Source of the DNA: Clostridia bacterium
Lineage (GTDB): Bacteria; Bacillota_E; SLMV01; PUMD01
Assembly: GCA_007128555.1 (NCBI GenBank)
Contig: SKXF01000302.1
Coordinates: 1 to 6,747 of the forward strand
DNA: 6,747 nt
Reading direction: 5' to 3'
A model generated the notes under the pieces. The model had not been told where the DNA came from. It saw only the letters and a program-made list of their open reading frames with translations, and ran no database searches. A program made the position numbers and the translations under genes. Positions 1 through 5,998 of this stretch are shown piece by piece. Numbering within the stretch: the stretch's first letter is position 1; each line of letters begins with the position of its first letter.

Positions 1-938
1 CCAGAGGTAATGGCATCGGCCAATAGCAAGCGCCTGTCCTGGGGCACATCATCGGAGAAAACGACCTTGTTCTCTTCCTCGAGGTAAGCGAGATTGGATC
101 GCGTTCCCCCCGGGAAGATCCCCTTCTTCGCCAGGGCCACCGCCTCATCAAGAATGGGAACCTGTCCGTCACAGATCTCAAGACTGCAACCCGAAGCATC
201 CGCCATCTCGGCTCCATGGCCCAGGAGCCCAAACCCGGTCACATCCGTGGCGGCGTGAACCCCGACAGCCACCATGACCTCGCTGGCCTCCCGGTTGAGG
301 GCGGTCATGACCTCAACCACTCGGCGGATTCCCTCCTCGGAGACGAGCCCCCTCTTTATGCCCGTTGTGATGACCCCCACACCCAGGGGCTTCGTCAGGA
401 CCAGCACATCGCCCGGAACAGCACCGCTGATCCGCACCAGGCGCTGTGGATGGACAATTCCGGTCACCGCAAGCCCGAACTTGGGCTCAGCATCGTCAAT
501 GGTGTGACCTCCCAGGAGATGAACACCAGCCTCCTGCAAAATCTCGGAGCTCCCCTGCAGGATCCCGTGCAGCACCGACAGGGGCAGGTCATCCTCGGGA
601 AATCCAGCGAGATTCAGTGCCGTCAGGGGAGTGGCCCCCATGGCATAGACATCACTCAAAGCATTGGCTGCCGCCACCCGTCCGAATTCTACCGGGTCAT
701 CAACGACGGGTGTGAAATAGTCGACGGTCTGGACCAGGGCCCGTTCGCTGTCGAGCAGATAGACGCCCGCATCATCGGGGGTGTCCAGGCCAAGCAGGAC
801 ATCATCATCCGGAGCGGCTGGGGGTAGGCGGTGCAGAACCTGCACCAGAGCCTTCAGGCTCAACTTGCACCCTCAGCCCGCCTTTGATGTCATCTGGGTC
901 AGACGTATTTCCCTGCGTTCATCGGCATCTCTTCCCAC
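1..938 (-). CDS. selD: Selenide, water dikinase SelD, selenocysteine-containing (3' end cut by window edge)
   Basis: SelD makes selenophosphate from selenide and ATP in the cytoplasm, the selenium donor for SelA. The frame is open from 938 to the left edge (312 codons) except for one TGA at 873-875, codon 22. Around it the protein reads IRLTQMTSKAG-U-GCKL, which aligns with the E. coli active site GAGCGCK, so Sec22 replaces Cys17 and Lys25 matches Lys20. Further family signatures follow: PDDAGVY (about 54-60), VDYF (72-75) and SDVYAMG (95-101) with metal/ATP-binding Asp residues, then GGHTIDD, ATDVTGFGLLGH and, at the edge, DAITSG (normally DPQTSGGLL). About 30-40 C-terminal residues are missing. 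The GTG start at 936-938 is chosen because AGGAGG lies 11 nt upstream and the conserved IRLTQ segment needs a start before the TGA. It overlaps selA by 20 nt, suggesting translational coupling. The identity is very secure and the exact start slightly less so. Confidence 0.95.
830..872 (-). promoter_or_regulatory. Candidate bacterial SECIS element of selD
   Basis: The bacterial SECIS is an mRNA hairpin just 3' of the Sec UGA that binds SelB. Two hairpins are visible. The near one (861-848) is GAGCC-UGAA-GGCUC, with its loop beginning 17 nt after the UGA. The far one (846-830) is GGUGCAG-GUU-CUGCACC, a 7-bp perfect stem with a triloop; it can also be drawn as GCA-GGUUC-UGC. Its core resembles the E. 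coli fdhF apical hairpin GCAGGUCUGC, but the bulged U of fdhF is not evident. Its loop lies about 33 nt after the UGA, near the far end of the usual range. Folding energies were not computed and which hairpin SelB uses is unknown. Confidence 0.7.
873..875 (-). other. In-frame UGA read as selenocysteine (Sec22 of SelD)
   Basis: This TGA is the only stop in an otherwise open selD frame. It falls exactly at the catalytic Cys/Sec position, two residues before the second Cys and three before the catalytic Lys. Family homology continues on both sides: IRLTQ upstream and the whole AIRS-like domain downstream. Sec at this site is well known in SelD proteins. The adjoining selA supports a working Sec pathway. 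Confidence 0.93.
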
Positions 939-2346
939 GGGATGGTCCACCTCCTGGATCACTGAGCAGAATGCGACGAAAGGCTTCTAATACCTTCTCA
1001 TCATCCCCGCTGAGCATCGTGCGGGGATCAAACATGAGGCTGCCTCCACGGATGCGCGGAATGATCGGCGGATCGTTCTGGCGCAAAAAGTGCGCAACCT
1101 CCTCCACATGCTGTGGGGGAACCACCTCCACCAGGGTTGTGGCCAATTCCACCCCGGGCAGGGCTCCCCCACCCGCGGGGGAACTGTCGTGCAGGGTCCT
1201 CACGGGCCACCGACCAGGGAGTAGGTTCCGGAGCTGCCCGGCAAGCGCCTCTGCCTCATCAGCAAGCGACATCGGATCAGCCCCCAGGAGGCGGAGCGTG
1301 GGGATGGTCTCCCACTCCTGTTCCAACAGAAAGGCTTTCAGGGTCGCATCCAGGGCAGAAAGGGTCATCTTGTCCACCCTGAGCGCCCGCAGCAGGGGGT
1401 GGCGTTTCATCCGCCCGATGTACTTCGCCTCGCCTGCGATGATCCCCACCTGGGGTCCCCCCAGGAGCTTGTCGCCGCTGAAGGTGACGATGTGAGCCCC
1501 AGCCCCGATGGCATCGGAGACCGTGTTCTCACCAGCAATGCCCCGGGTCCCCAGGTCAGTCAGAATTCCGCTTCCCATGTCGTAAATAACCGGAACCTCC
1601 CGGGAATTGGCAATCTCGGACATCTCATCAATCGACACCTCGGAGACAAAGCCCACGATGCGATAGTTGCTGGCATGGACCTTCATCAGGGCCGCCGTCT
1701 GATCCCCCATGGCCCTCTCGTAATCGGCCCTATGGGTGCGGTTGGTCGTTCCCACCTCAACCAGGTGCGCACCGCTGGCCGCCATGACATCGGGAATGCG
1801 AAAGGAACCGCCGATTTCCACGAGTTCCCCCCGTGAAACAACCACTTCCCGGCCTGCAGCCAGGGTGGCAAGACACAGCAAAACGGCGGCAGCATTATTG
1901 TTGACCAGGAGAATGTCCTCGGCCCCGGTCAGCTCCCGCAGGCTGTCAGCAGAGCCCCGATACCTGCCCCCTCGGCCCCCGGTTTCAAGATCGTATTCCA
2001 GGTCCGTGTAGGTCGTCACGCTGGCGACGACAGCCTCAGCTGCGGCCCTGGAGAGCAGGGATCTTCCGAGATTGGTGTGAACGACCACACCGGTAGCGTT
2101 GACCAGGGGCGTCAGTGCCGGCGAGAGCTTCCTCCTTATGGCCTCCCGGGTTCGGTCCATCAGCTCCTCTGCTGGCGGGATCTCCCCTACATTACCCTGC
2201 AAGACCTCGGCCCTGAGGGTATCCAGCACCTCATTCAGAGCTCGACGCAACAGCGGCCTGGGAAAGGCCGACAGACCGACGCCCCACTCGCCTTCAAGCA
2301 AGCCATCGACGGACGGGATGTCCCGAAGAATTCCAAGATCTGTCAC
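919..2346 (-). CDS. selA: L-seryl-tRNA(Sec) selenium transferase SelA
   Basis: SelA is the PLP-dependent cytoplasmic enzyme that converts Ser-tRNA(Sec) to Sec-tRNA(Sec) with selenophosphate. The 475-residue product has the usual bacterial length (about 460-475). An N-terminal helical region (about 1-70, including LLRRALNEVLDTLR) precedes the fold-type I transferase domain. That domain opens with the strongly conserved segment NATGVVVHTNLGRSLLS (83-99). Next come the YDLETGGRGGR loop (118-128), the NNNAAAVLL segment (149-157) and the PLP Schiff-base lysine in FSGDKLLGGPQ (Lys293, equivalent to E. coli Lys295). Near the C-terminus is PIIPRIRGGSLMFDPRT, also typical. The start is GTG at 2344-2346 with GGAGGA 9 nt upstream. 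The gene begins 15 nt after the asnC-like gene and overlaps selD by 20 nt, so the three are surely one transcription unit. I see no missing key residue or frameshift. Confidence 0.97.
   Translation of the reverse strand: MTDLGILRDIPSVDGLLEGEWGVGLSAFPRPLLRRALNEVLDTLRAEVLQGNVGEIPPAEELMDRTREAIRRKLSPALTPLVNATGVVVHTNLGRSLLSRAAAEAVVASVTTYTDLEYDLETGGRGGRYRGSADSLRELTGAEDILLVNNNAAAVLLCLATLAAGREVVVSRGELVEIGGSFRIPDVMAASGAHLVEVGTTNRTHRADYERAMGDQTAALMKVHASNYRIVGFVSEVSIDEMSEIANSREVPVIYDMGSGILTDLGTRGIAGENTVSDAIGAGAHIVTFSGDKLLGGPQVGIIAGEAKYIGRMKRHPLLRALRVDKMTLSALDATLKAFLLEQEWETIPTLRLLGADPMSLADEAEALAGQLRNLLPGRWPVRTLHDSSPAGGGALPGVELATTLVEVVPPQHVEEVAHFLRQNDPPIIPRIRGGSLMFDPRTMLSGDDEKVLEAFRRILLSDPGGGPSRGKRCR
950..955 (-). 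promoter_or_regulatory. Ribosome binding site of selD inside selA
   Basis: AGGAGG lies 11 nt before the GTG at 936-938, within the last codons of selA. It is the main reason for starting selD there rather than at the in-frame ATG at 891-893, which would cut off IRLTQ, or at the TTG at 861-863 beyond the TGA. Confidence 0.75.
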
Positions 2347-2361
2347 CTGGTGTGCTCCTCC

Positions 2362-2826
2362 TCAGCTCGTTTCGAGGGCCACACCCCACTCGAAACTCTG
2401 CTTGTAGATCCGGAGGAGAAGGGAGGTATTGATCTCCCGGATGCCGTCTATGTTGCCCAGATCCTCGAGGATAAAATGAGCCAGATCTTCATTGGTAGGG
2501 AAGACTCCCTGCACAATGATGTCGAAAATGCCCGTCGTCAGGCCCACGTAGTACAGGGGTTGCATCTGGGATATCTTCTCGGCCACTTCTCGAATCCGTC
2601 CTGGTTCCACGTTCATGGCAATAATCGCTGGCGAGTTAAAGCCAATCTTGAAAGGATCGGAGACGCCGGCAATCCTGATGATGCCTTCCCTGACCAGTCG
2701 ATAAAACTTGCGGCGAATCGTGCCCTCGGTCACTCCCACATCGTCTGCCATATCCACGAAGGACTTGCGACCGTCTGTCTGCAGGAGTTTCATGATCTTC
2801 TTCTCCGTCTTGTCCATCTTCTTCAT
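2362..2826 (-). CDS. Lrp/AsnC-family transcriptional regulator
   Basis: This is a 154-residue protein with the two-part Lrp/AsnC architecture. An N-terminal winged helix-turn-helix (about 5-50) has the pattern DKTEKKIMKLLQTDGR, then DMADDVGVTEGTIRRKFYRLVREGII. A RAM/ligand-binding domain follows (about 66-146), with the PLYYVGLTTGIFDIIVQG strand-turn-strand and the EDLGNIDGIREINTSLLLR segment. Members are octameric DNA-binding proteins that usually respond to an amino acid or similar small molecule. The effector cannot be told here. The ATG at 2824-2826 is chosen because AAGGAGG lies 9 nt upstream; a TTG 36 nt further up has no such site. It is the first gene after the promoter at 2951-2978 and is followed 15 nt later by selA, so it may regulate its own operon and perhaps other selenium genes. 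That role is inference from position only. Confidence 0.93.
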   Translation of the reverse strand: MKKMDKTEKKIMKLLQTDGRKSFVDMADDVGVTEGTIRRKFYRLVREGIIRIAGVSDPFKIGFNSPAIIAMNVEPGRIREVAEKISQMQPLYYVGLTTGIFDIIVQGVFPTNEDLAHFILEDLGNIDGIREINTSLLLRIYKQSFEWGVALETS

Positions 2827-2841
2827 TGACCTATTCCTCCT

Positions 2842-2857
2842 TGTGATATAAGTCACC
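2842..2857. promoter_or_regulatory. CRP/FNR-type palindrome in the asnC-selA-selD leader
   Basis: On the plus strand the site reads TGTGA-TATAAG-TCACC, matching the CRP-type consensus TGTGA-N6-TCACA at nine of ten conserved positions. It lies about 90 nt downstream of the predicted transcription start and touches the AAGGAGG ribosome binding site, so a bound protein would more likely repress than activate. The protein could be a CRP/FNR-family regulator or the Lrp-type product of the gene itself. The sequence does not decide. Confidence 0.4.
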
Positions 2858-2886
2858 AGCAACGCACATGACCGCTTTACAGCAGG

Positions 2887-2914
2887 AACGGATTAGGACA
2901 TGAACCATTCCGTT
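2887..2914. repeat. Inverted repeat in the leader of the asnC-selA-selD operon
   Basis: AACGGA (2887-2892) and TCCGTT (2909-2914) are perfect arms around a 16-nt loop. On the plus strand the right arm is followed by GTTTTT, which resembles a weak intrinsic terminator, but no plus-strand gene ends here. On the minus strand it would be a leader hairpin of unknown role. The stem is short, so it may be chance. Confidence 0.3.
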
Positions 2915-2950
2915 GTTTTTCCACCATGTAGCGCAGGATGCCCGACTCAT

Positions 2951-2978
2951 AGTATAGCATGGGGGCGAGTAACTGCAA
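2951..2978 (-). promoter_or_regulatory. Sigma-70-type promoter of the asnC-selA-selD operon
   Basis: On the minus strand, TTGCAG (2978-2973) and TATACT (2956-2951) are separated by 16 nt. The -10 box is preceded by TGC, an extended -10. TATACT matches the consensus at five of six positions; the -35 is only fair. Transcription would begin near 2944, giving a leader of about 118 nt. It is the only promoter-like pair I found in the 256-bp gap and points towards the regulator and Sec genes. Confidence 0.65.
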
Positions 2979-3059
2979 GAGCAATGGCGAATTTCGTAGG
3001 AGGTGTGTGTTGCCGGGGAATGCCAGAAGTGCAACGATCGCTTATATTTCGAAACTGAC

Positions 3060-3096
3060 GCCGCGGTGAATCCCCGTAACCGTCAACGGGCGCGGC
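3060..3096. terminator. Stem-loop at the end of ogt (possible weak terminator)
   Basis: Outer arms GCCGCG (3060-3065) and CGCGGC (3091-3096) enclose inner arms CCCGT (3073-3077) and ACGGG (3086-3090), with a 7-nt bulge on one side. It spans the ogt stop codon (3083-3085). No clear U-run follows on the minus strand, so intrinsic termination is not well supported, though ogt and the next promoter need some boundary here. Confidence 0.3.
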
Positions 3097-3604
3097 GCTC
3101 CCATCGAAAACCTTCATGTTGCAGAAGCTTAACTTTCAGGGGCAGACCACCTCCGAAACCGCCCAGGCTGCCGTCGCTTCGGACGACGCGGTGACAGGGT
3201 ACAAAAAGAGGAATGGGATTGCTGGCCATGGCGGATCCCGCTGCCCGCGCCGCCCGGGGGCTACCGGCCCGGCAGGCAAGTTCCCCATAGCTCAGAACAT
3301 CTCCCGGAGGGATCTGTTGCGTGACCTCCCAGATCTGGCGTTGAAACTGGGTTCCGGCGGGAGCGAGGGCAGGGATATCGACGGTCAGATCGCCAGCGAA
3401 GTAGCGTGCCACCCAATCCACGTAAGGTTGGGTGAGGCATCGACCCCGGCAGTAGGTTCGCCCCCCGGCCTGCAAGCGGAGATCCTCCCAGAACGAATCG
3501 TCGGGGGCTCCCGGGAGCGTTGACCGGATCAACCCCTCGCCGGAAACGGCGAGATAGACCGATCCCAGGGGGGTTTCAGTGCATGTCCACTCCAGGTTGG
3601 GCAC
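3083..3604 (-). CDS. ogt: Methylated-DNA--protein-cysteine S-methyltransferase (Ogt/MGMT family)
   Basis: This protein repairs O6-alkylguanine and O4-alkylthymine in DNA by moving the alkyl group to its own cysteine, a suicide reaction. From the GTG at 3602-3604 it is 173 residues, normal for the Ogt family. A variable N-terminal domain (about 1-82) precedes the conserved DNA-binding domain. The signature runs TQFQRQIWEVTQQIPPGDVLSYGELA (split by position: 85-110), then ARAAGSAMASNPIP with the arginine finger near residue 120. The active site PCHRVV (136-141) has the acceptor Cys137, and LGGFGGGLPLKVKLLQHEG closes the domain. The longer frame opening at GTG 3676 is rejected because it overlaps the AOR gene and would translate through a stem-loop, whereas AGGAG lies 6 nt before the GTG at 3604. 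It sits 56 nt after AOR. A DNA repair gene has no evident link to its neighbours. Confidence 0.95.
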   Translation of the reverse strand: MPNLEWTCTETPLGSVYLAVSGEGLIRSTLPGAPDDSFWEDLRLQAGGRTYCRGRCLTQPYVDWVARYFAGDLTVDIPALAPAGTQFQRQIWEVTQQIPPGDVLSYGELACRAGSPRAARAAGSAMASNPIPLFVPCHRVVRSDGSLGGFGGGLPLKVKLLQHEGFRWERRAR

Positions 3605-3610
3605 GTCGGG

Positions 3611-3615
3611 CTCCT
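3611..3615 (-). promoter_or_regulatory. Ribosome binding site that sets the ogt start
   Basis: AGGAG lies 6 nt before the GTG at 3602-3604 and just after the stem-loop at 3621-3647. The upstream GTG at 3674-3676 has no comparable site, so this one fixes the start. Confidence 0.7.
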
Positions 3616-3620
3616 GTTCT

Positions 3621-3647
3621 GAGGGCCGGGGAAAACCCCGGCCCCTC
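3621..3647. terminator. GC-rich stem-loop between the AOR gene and ogt
   Basis: GAGGGCCGGGG (3621-3631), a 4-nt loop AAAA, then CCCCGGCCCCTC (3636-3647) pair as an 11-bp stem with one bulged base. Such a stem would be very stable. It falls in the 56-nt gap between the AOR stop and the ogt start. On neither strand is it followed by a proper U-tract, so it may be a processing or pausing hairpin or a partial terminator that lowers ogt expression. Confidence 0.6.
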
Positions 3648-3660
3648 GATTGATTCTGGA

Positions 3661-5514
3661 TCAGACCGACAACCACTCGACGCCCAGTTCAGCCAACCTG
3701 CTGGCCGTGGGGCGACCCAGGTCATCCCAGCCCATCATGTGGTAGTAGGTGATTCGCGCGCTGTCCAGGTCCTTGGGATCAGGCGCAATCCCCTCAATCG
3801 GACCGCTCGTGAAGGGCGTGGAGAATCGCTTGCCGAGGGCATCATCGCGATCGTTGAGGCCGCACCGCATGTTAAACAGGCGCGCCATCGTTGCTGACCT
3901 CTCGCCGATCTTGAGCAGCTCGTGCACGCTGGTATCCCAGCCGGTAACAGCCCGGGTGATCTCGAGGAACTCGCGGGTGGACCAGGATACGAAGTAGCAC
4001 ATGACGGCACAGTTCTGCATGTGCTTGAAGTTGCTGACGTTGTACAGCATTCGCACCTTTGCGCTGCTCAGATCATCGGCTGGAAGGGGCTCCGTTATGC
4101 CATAGATGTTCAGATCATCGGCGTTGGTCGCATAGGCCGTGTCATGGATATTGTGACAGTGATCCGCCCCGGTGGGCGATACAGCGTAACCTACACCCAG
4201 GGCGTGCTTCAGTCGCGGCTCATGCATCGGGAGTTCCTGCCCCTTGACATTGACACTGAGGGGCTCGGCCTCGGGACCGATCGTCTCTGCTGCCCGGGCA
4301 CTGCCCTCGGCGAGCAAGTCCCCGACGCCCTCGCGATGGGCAATCTTCTCGATGAGCTTCAGCATCACCTCGGCGTTGCCGAAGTTGGCCTCAAGGCCAT
4401 CGAGTTCATCGGCTGTGAGAACCCCCCGCTCGTAGCACTCCATGGCGAAACTGATGGTCATGCCGCAGGAAATCGTGTCCAGGCCCCAGCGGTTGCACAG
4501 CTCGTTGCCCTTGCAGACCGCCTCGAGATCATCAATCCCGCAGTTCGAACCCAGGGATCCCAGGGTCTCGTACTCGGGTCCTCCGTAGAGGGGGTCGACG
4601 TCGTACGTGTCGCCCTTGACCACTCGCTTGCAGTACACCGGGCAGGAGAAGCAGTTGTCCCTCTCCACCAGCAGGGTGTCCCGCATCGTCTGACCGGAGA
4701 TGGCTTCGGCTCCCTCGAATTGACCCTCCTGGAAGTTGCGGGTGGGCAACCCTCCGCTGACGTTCAGAGACATGACCGTAGCAGGGGTTCCTGTTTCCTT
4801 CATGCCCGCACTGCGTTCGCCGTCGGCCACGGCCTTGTTCATCATCCGGGCGTATTTCATGACCTCGTCTTTGTCCGCCACAGGAACCTCTCCGGTCCCG
4901 CGAACGGCAATGGCGCGGAGCTTCTTCGAACCCATCACGGCGCCCATCCCCGTTCTTCCCGGGAAATGGGTCAGGTCGTTGACCACACAGGCATAGCGAA
5001 CCAGGTTTTCTCCTGCGATCCCACACTGGGTGATCCGGACCCTGTCATCGCCGAGATCCTCGCGAATGAGGTCCTCCACGTCTCCTGTGTCCTTGCCCCA
5101 AAGGTGCCGGGCATCGCGAATCTCCACTTCACCATCTGTGATCCACAGGTAGACGGGCTCCTCAGACTGCCCCTCCACCACGATGTGATCAAAGCCTGCC
5201 TTCTTCAGCTCAACCATCCACCATCCGCCGCCCTGAGTGTCGCCGAAACCTCCGGTGAGAGGAGATTTCGCTCCCACGCAGTTCCGGCCGCTACCCGCCA
5301 GGGGCGTCCCCGTCATTGCCCCGGTGGCGAAGATAATCTTGTTGTCGGGCCCGAGGGGATCGGCATCCGCCGGAACCTCCTTCAAGAGGTAATAGGCGAT
5401 AACCGCCGTCCCCCCCATGTATTTCCGGTACCAATTGTCACTGGGCTCCTCCACCGTCGTCGTGCGATTACTCAGGTTAACCCGTAGAACCTTACCTACA
5501 TAACCATAAGACAT
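3661..5514 (-). CDS. Aldehyde:ferredoxin oxidoreductase family protein (tungsten/molybdenum bis-pterin enzyme)
   Basis: AOR-family enzymes oxidise aldehydes to carboxylic acids, or reduce acids, with ferredoxin as the electron partner. They carry a tungsten or molybdenum bis-pterin and one [4Fe-4S] cluster. At 617 residues this has normal length. The N-terminal AFOR domain (about 1-210) includes GGTAVIAYYLL (34-44) and the pterin-binding run AGSGRNCVGAKSPLTGG (73-89). The cluster ligands are CFSCPVYC (Cys288, 291, 295, the same numbers as in Pyrococcus furiosus AOR) and probably Cys506 in NCAVMCYF. GPEYET (312-317) and DHCHN (451-455) hold the Glu and His expected near the metal. The start is ATG at 5512-5514 with GGGGAGG 9 nt upstream, inside the end of the DUF1893 gene 4 nt away. 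Substrate is unknown. In a peptide fermenter, aldehydes derived from amino-acid 2-oxo acids would fit, but this is inference. No signal peptide is seen, so it is cytoplasmic. Confidence 0.95.
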   Translation of the reverse strand: MSYGYVGKVLRVNLSNRTTTVEEPSDNWYRKYMGGTAVIAYYLLKEVPADADPLGPDNKIIFATGAMTGTPLAGSGRNCVGAKSPLTGGFGDTQGGGWWMVELKKAGFDHIVVEGQSEEPVYLWITDGEVEIRDARHLWGKDTGDVEDLIREDLGDDRVRITQCGIAGENLVRYACVVNDLTHFPGRTGMGAVMGSKKLRAIAVRGTGEVPVADKDEVMKYARMMNKAVADGERSAGMKETGTPATVMSLNVSGGLPTRNFQEGQFEGAEAISGQTMRDTLLVERDNCFSCPVYCKRVVKGDTYDVDPLYGGPEYETLGSLGSNCGIDDLEAVCKGNELCNRWGLDTISCGMTISFAMECYERGVLTADELDGLEANFGNAEVMLKLIEKIAHREGVGDLLAEGSARAAETIGPEAEPLSVNVKGQELPMHEPRLKHALGVGYAVSPTGADHCHNIHDTAYATNADDLNIYGITEPLPADDLSSAKVRMLYNVSNFKHMQNCAVMCYFVSWSTREFLEITRAVTGWDTSVHELLKIGERSATMARLFNMRCGLNDRDDALGKRFSTPFTSGPIEGIAPDPKDLDSARITYYHMMGWDDLGRPTASRLAELGVEWLSV

Positions 5515-5518
5515 TCCT

Positions 5519-5998
5519 TCATACCTCCCCTTGTGTTTGACTCATCATTCGGTGCAAAAAACCCCTTATTCCACACCTTGCCTGCTCTGGACCCTCAGAC
5601 TCAACGGCGATCTTCTCCAGGGGACACATCCCGGTCCCCTCGCGGTTCATGATCTGGGCCACCTGGGTCTCGGCCTCAACGTGGACCCCATGCTCCCGGA
5701 GATAAGATTCAGCCTTCTCACTGATCACCCGGGCAAAAACGGCGCGAACGGGAACGTCCTGAAGAAAATAGGCAGCCGCCAATCCAACAATACTGTCGGC
5801 CAGGGCCAGGTCCTCTGTCACGCCCTGCACCTTGAGTAGGACTGCGAGAAGAGGAGCCAGTCCCTTCCCCCGCTCGCGGGCAAGAACCCGGCCACCGCCC
5901 GCCATCACCACCGAGTGAGAACCGCCCTGCAGCTCCTGTCGCGCCAGTGCCAGGTTGGCCAGAAGATCAACAGAGCGAGTCTTGCCTGTATGCGTCAA
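5519..5998 (-). CDS. TM1506/DUF1893 family protein of unknown function
   Basis: This 159-residue cytoplasmic protein matches the family known from Thermotoga TM1506, described as having a cytidine-deaminase-like fold; its biochemical role is not established. Family-like segments are the N-terminal strand pair HSVVMAGGGRVLARERGKGLAPLL (28-51, given by position), ADSIVGLAAAYFL (67-79), VFARVISEKAESYLREHGV (87-105), IMNREGTG (116-123) and CPLEKIAVES (125-134), with Cys125 the best candidate for a functional residue. No membrane segment or signal peptide is seen. The start is TTG at 5996-5998, overlapping the dppA stop as TTGA, with GGAGG about 12 nt upstream. No better in-frame start is near. 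It stands between a D-aminopeptidase and an AOR and is surely co-expressed with them. Family assignment is from memory of conserved motifs. Confidence 0.8.
   Translation of the reverse strand: MTHTGKTRSVDLLANLALARQELQGGSHSVVMAGGGRVLARERGKGLAPLLAVLLKVQGVTEDLALADSIVGLAAAYFLQDVPVRAVFARVISEKAESYLREHGVHVEAETQVAQIMNREGTGMCPLEKIAVESEGPEQARCGIRGFLHRMMSQTQGEV

Noticed and set aside
216..827. 203-codon plus-strand open frame antisense to selD
   Set aside because: The minus strand encodes SelD with conserved motifs throughout this stretch; the plus-strand product is unrecognisable.
884..1495. 203-codon plus-strand open frame antisense to selA
   Set aside because: It is the complement of the C-terminal part of SelA and low-complexity Arg/Ser-rich, with no family resemblance.
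2077..2829. 250-codon plus-strand open frame antisense to selA and the regulator
   Set aside because: It crosses two convincing minus-strand genes and their junction and resembles no family I know.
2831..3034. 67-codon Cys-rich minus-strand frame upstream of the regulator
   Set aside because: It contains the predicted promoter and would begin upstream of the transcription start; it has no ribosome binding site and no homology I recognise.
3008..3035. Sigma-54 promoter (GG-N10-GC) on the minus strand
   Set aside because: TGGCA is present but the GC at the required -12 spacing is not.
2827..3082. tRNA(Sec) gene (selC) expected near selA/selD
   Set aside because: I found no acceptor stem, T-loop motif or extra-long variable arm in the gap on either strand.
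3003..3194. 63-codon plus-strand frame preceded by AGGAGG
   Set aside because: The SD-like sequence overlaps the start itself, and most of the frame is the complement of the end of ogt.
3922..5487. 521-codon plus-strand open frame antisense to the AOR gene
   Set aside because: It is an open shadow frame produced by GC-rich codon use. It has no recognisable domain, and the opposite strand is a clear AOR with all its motifs.
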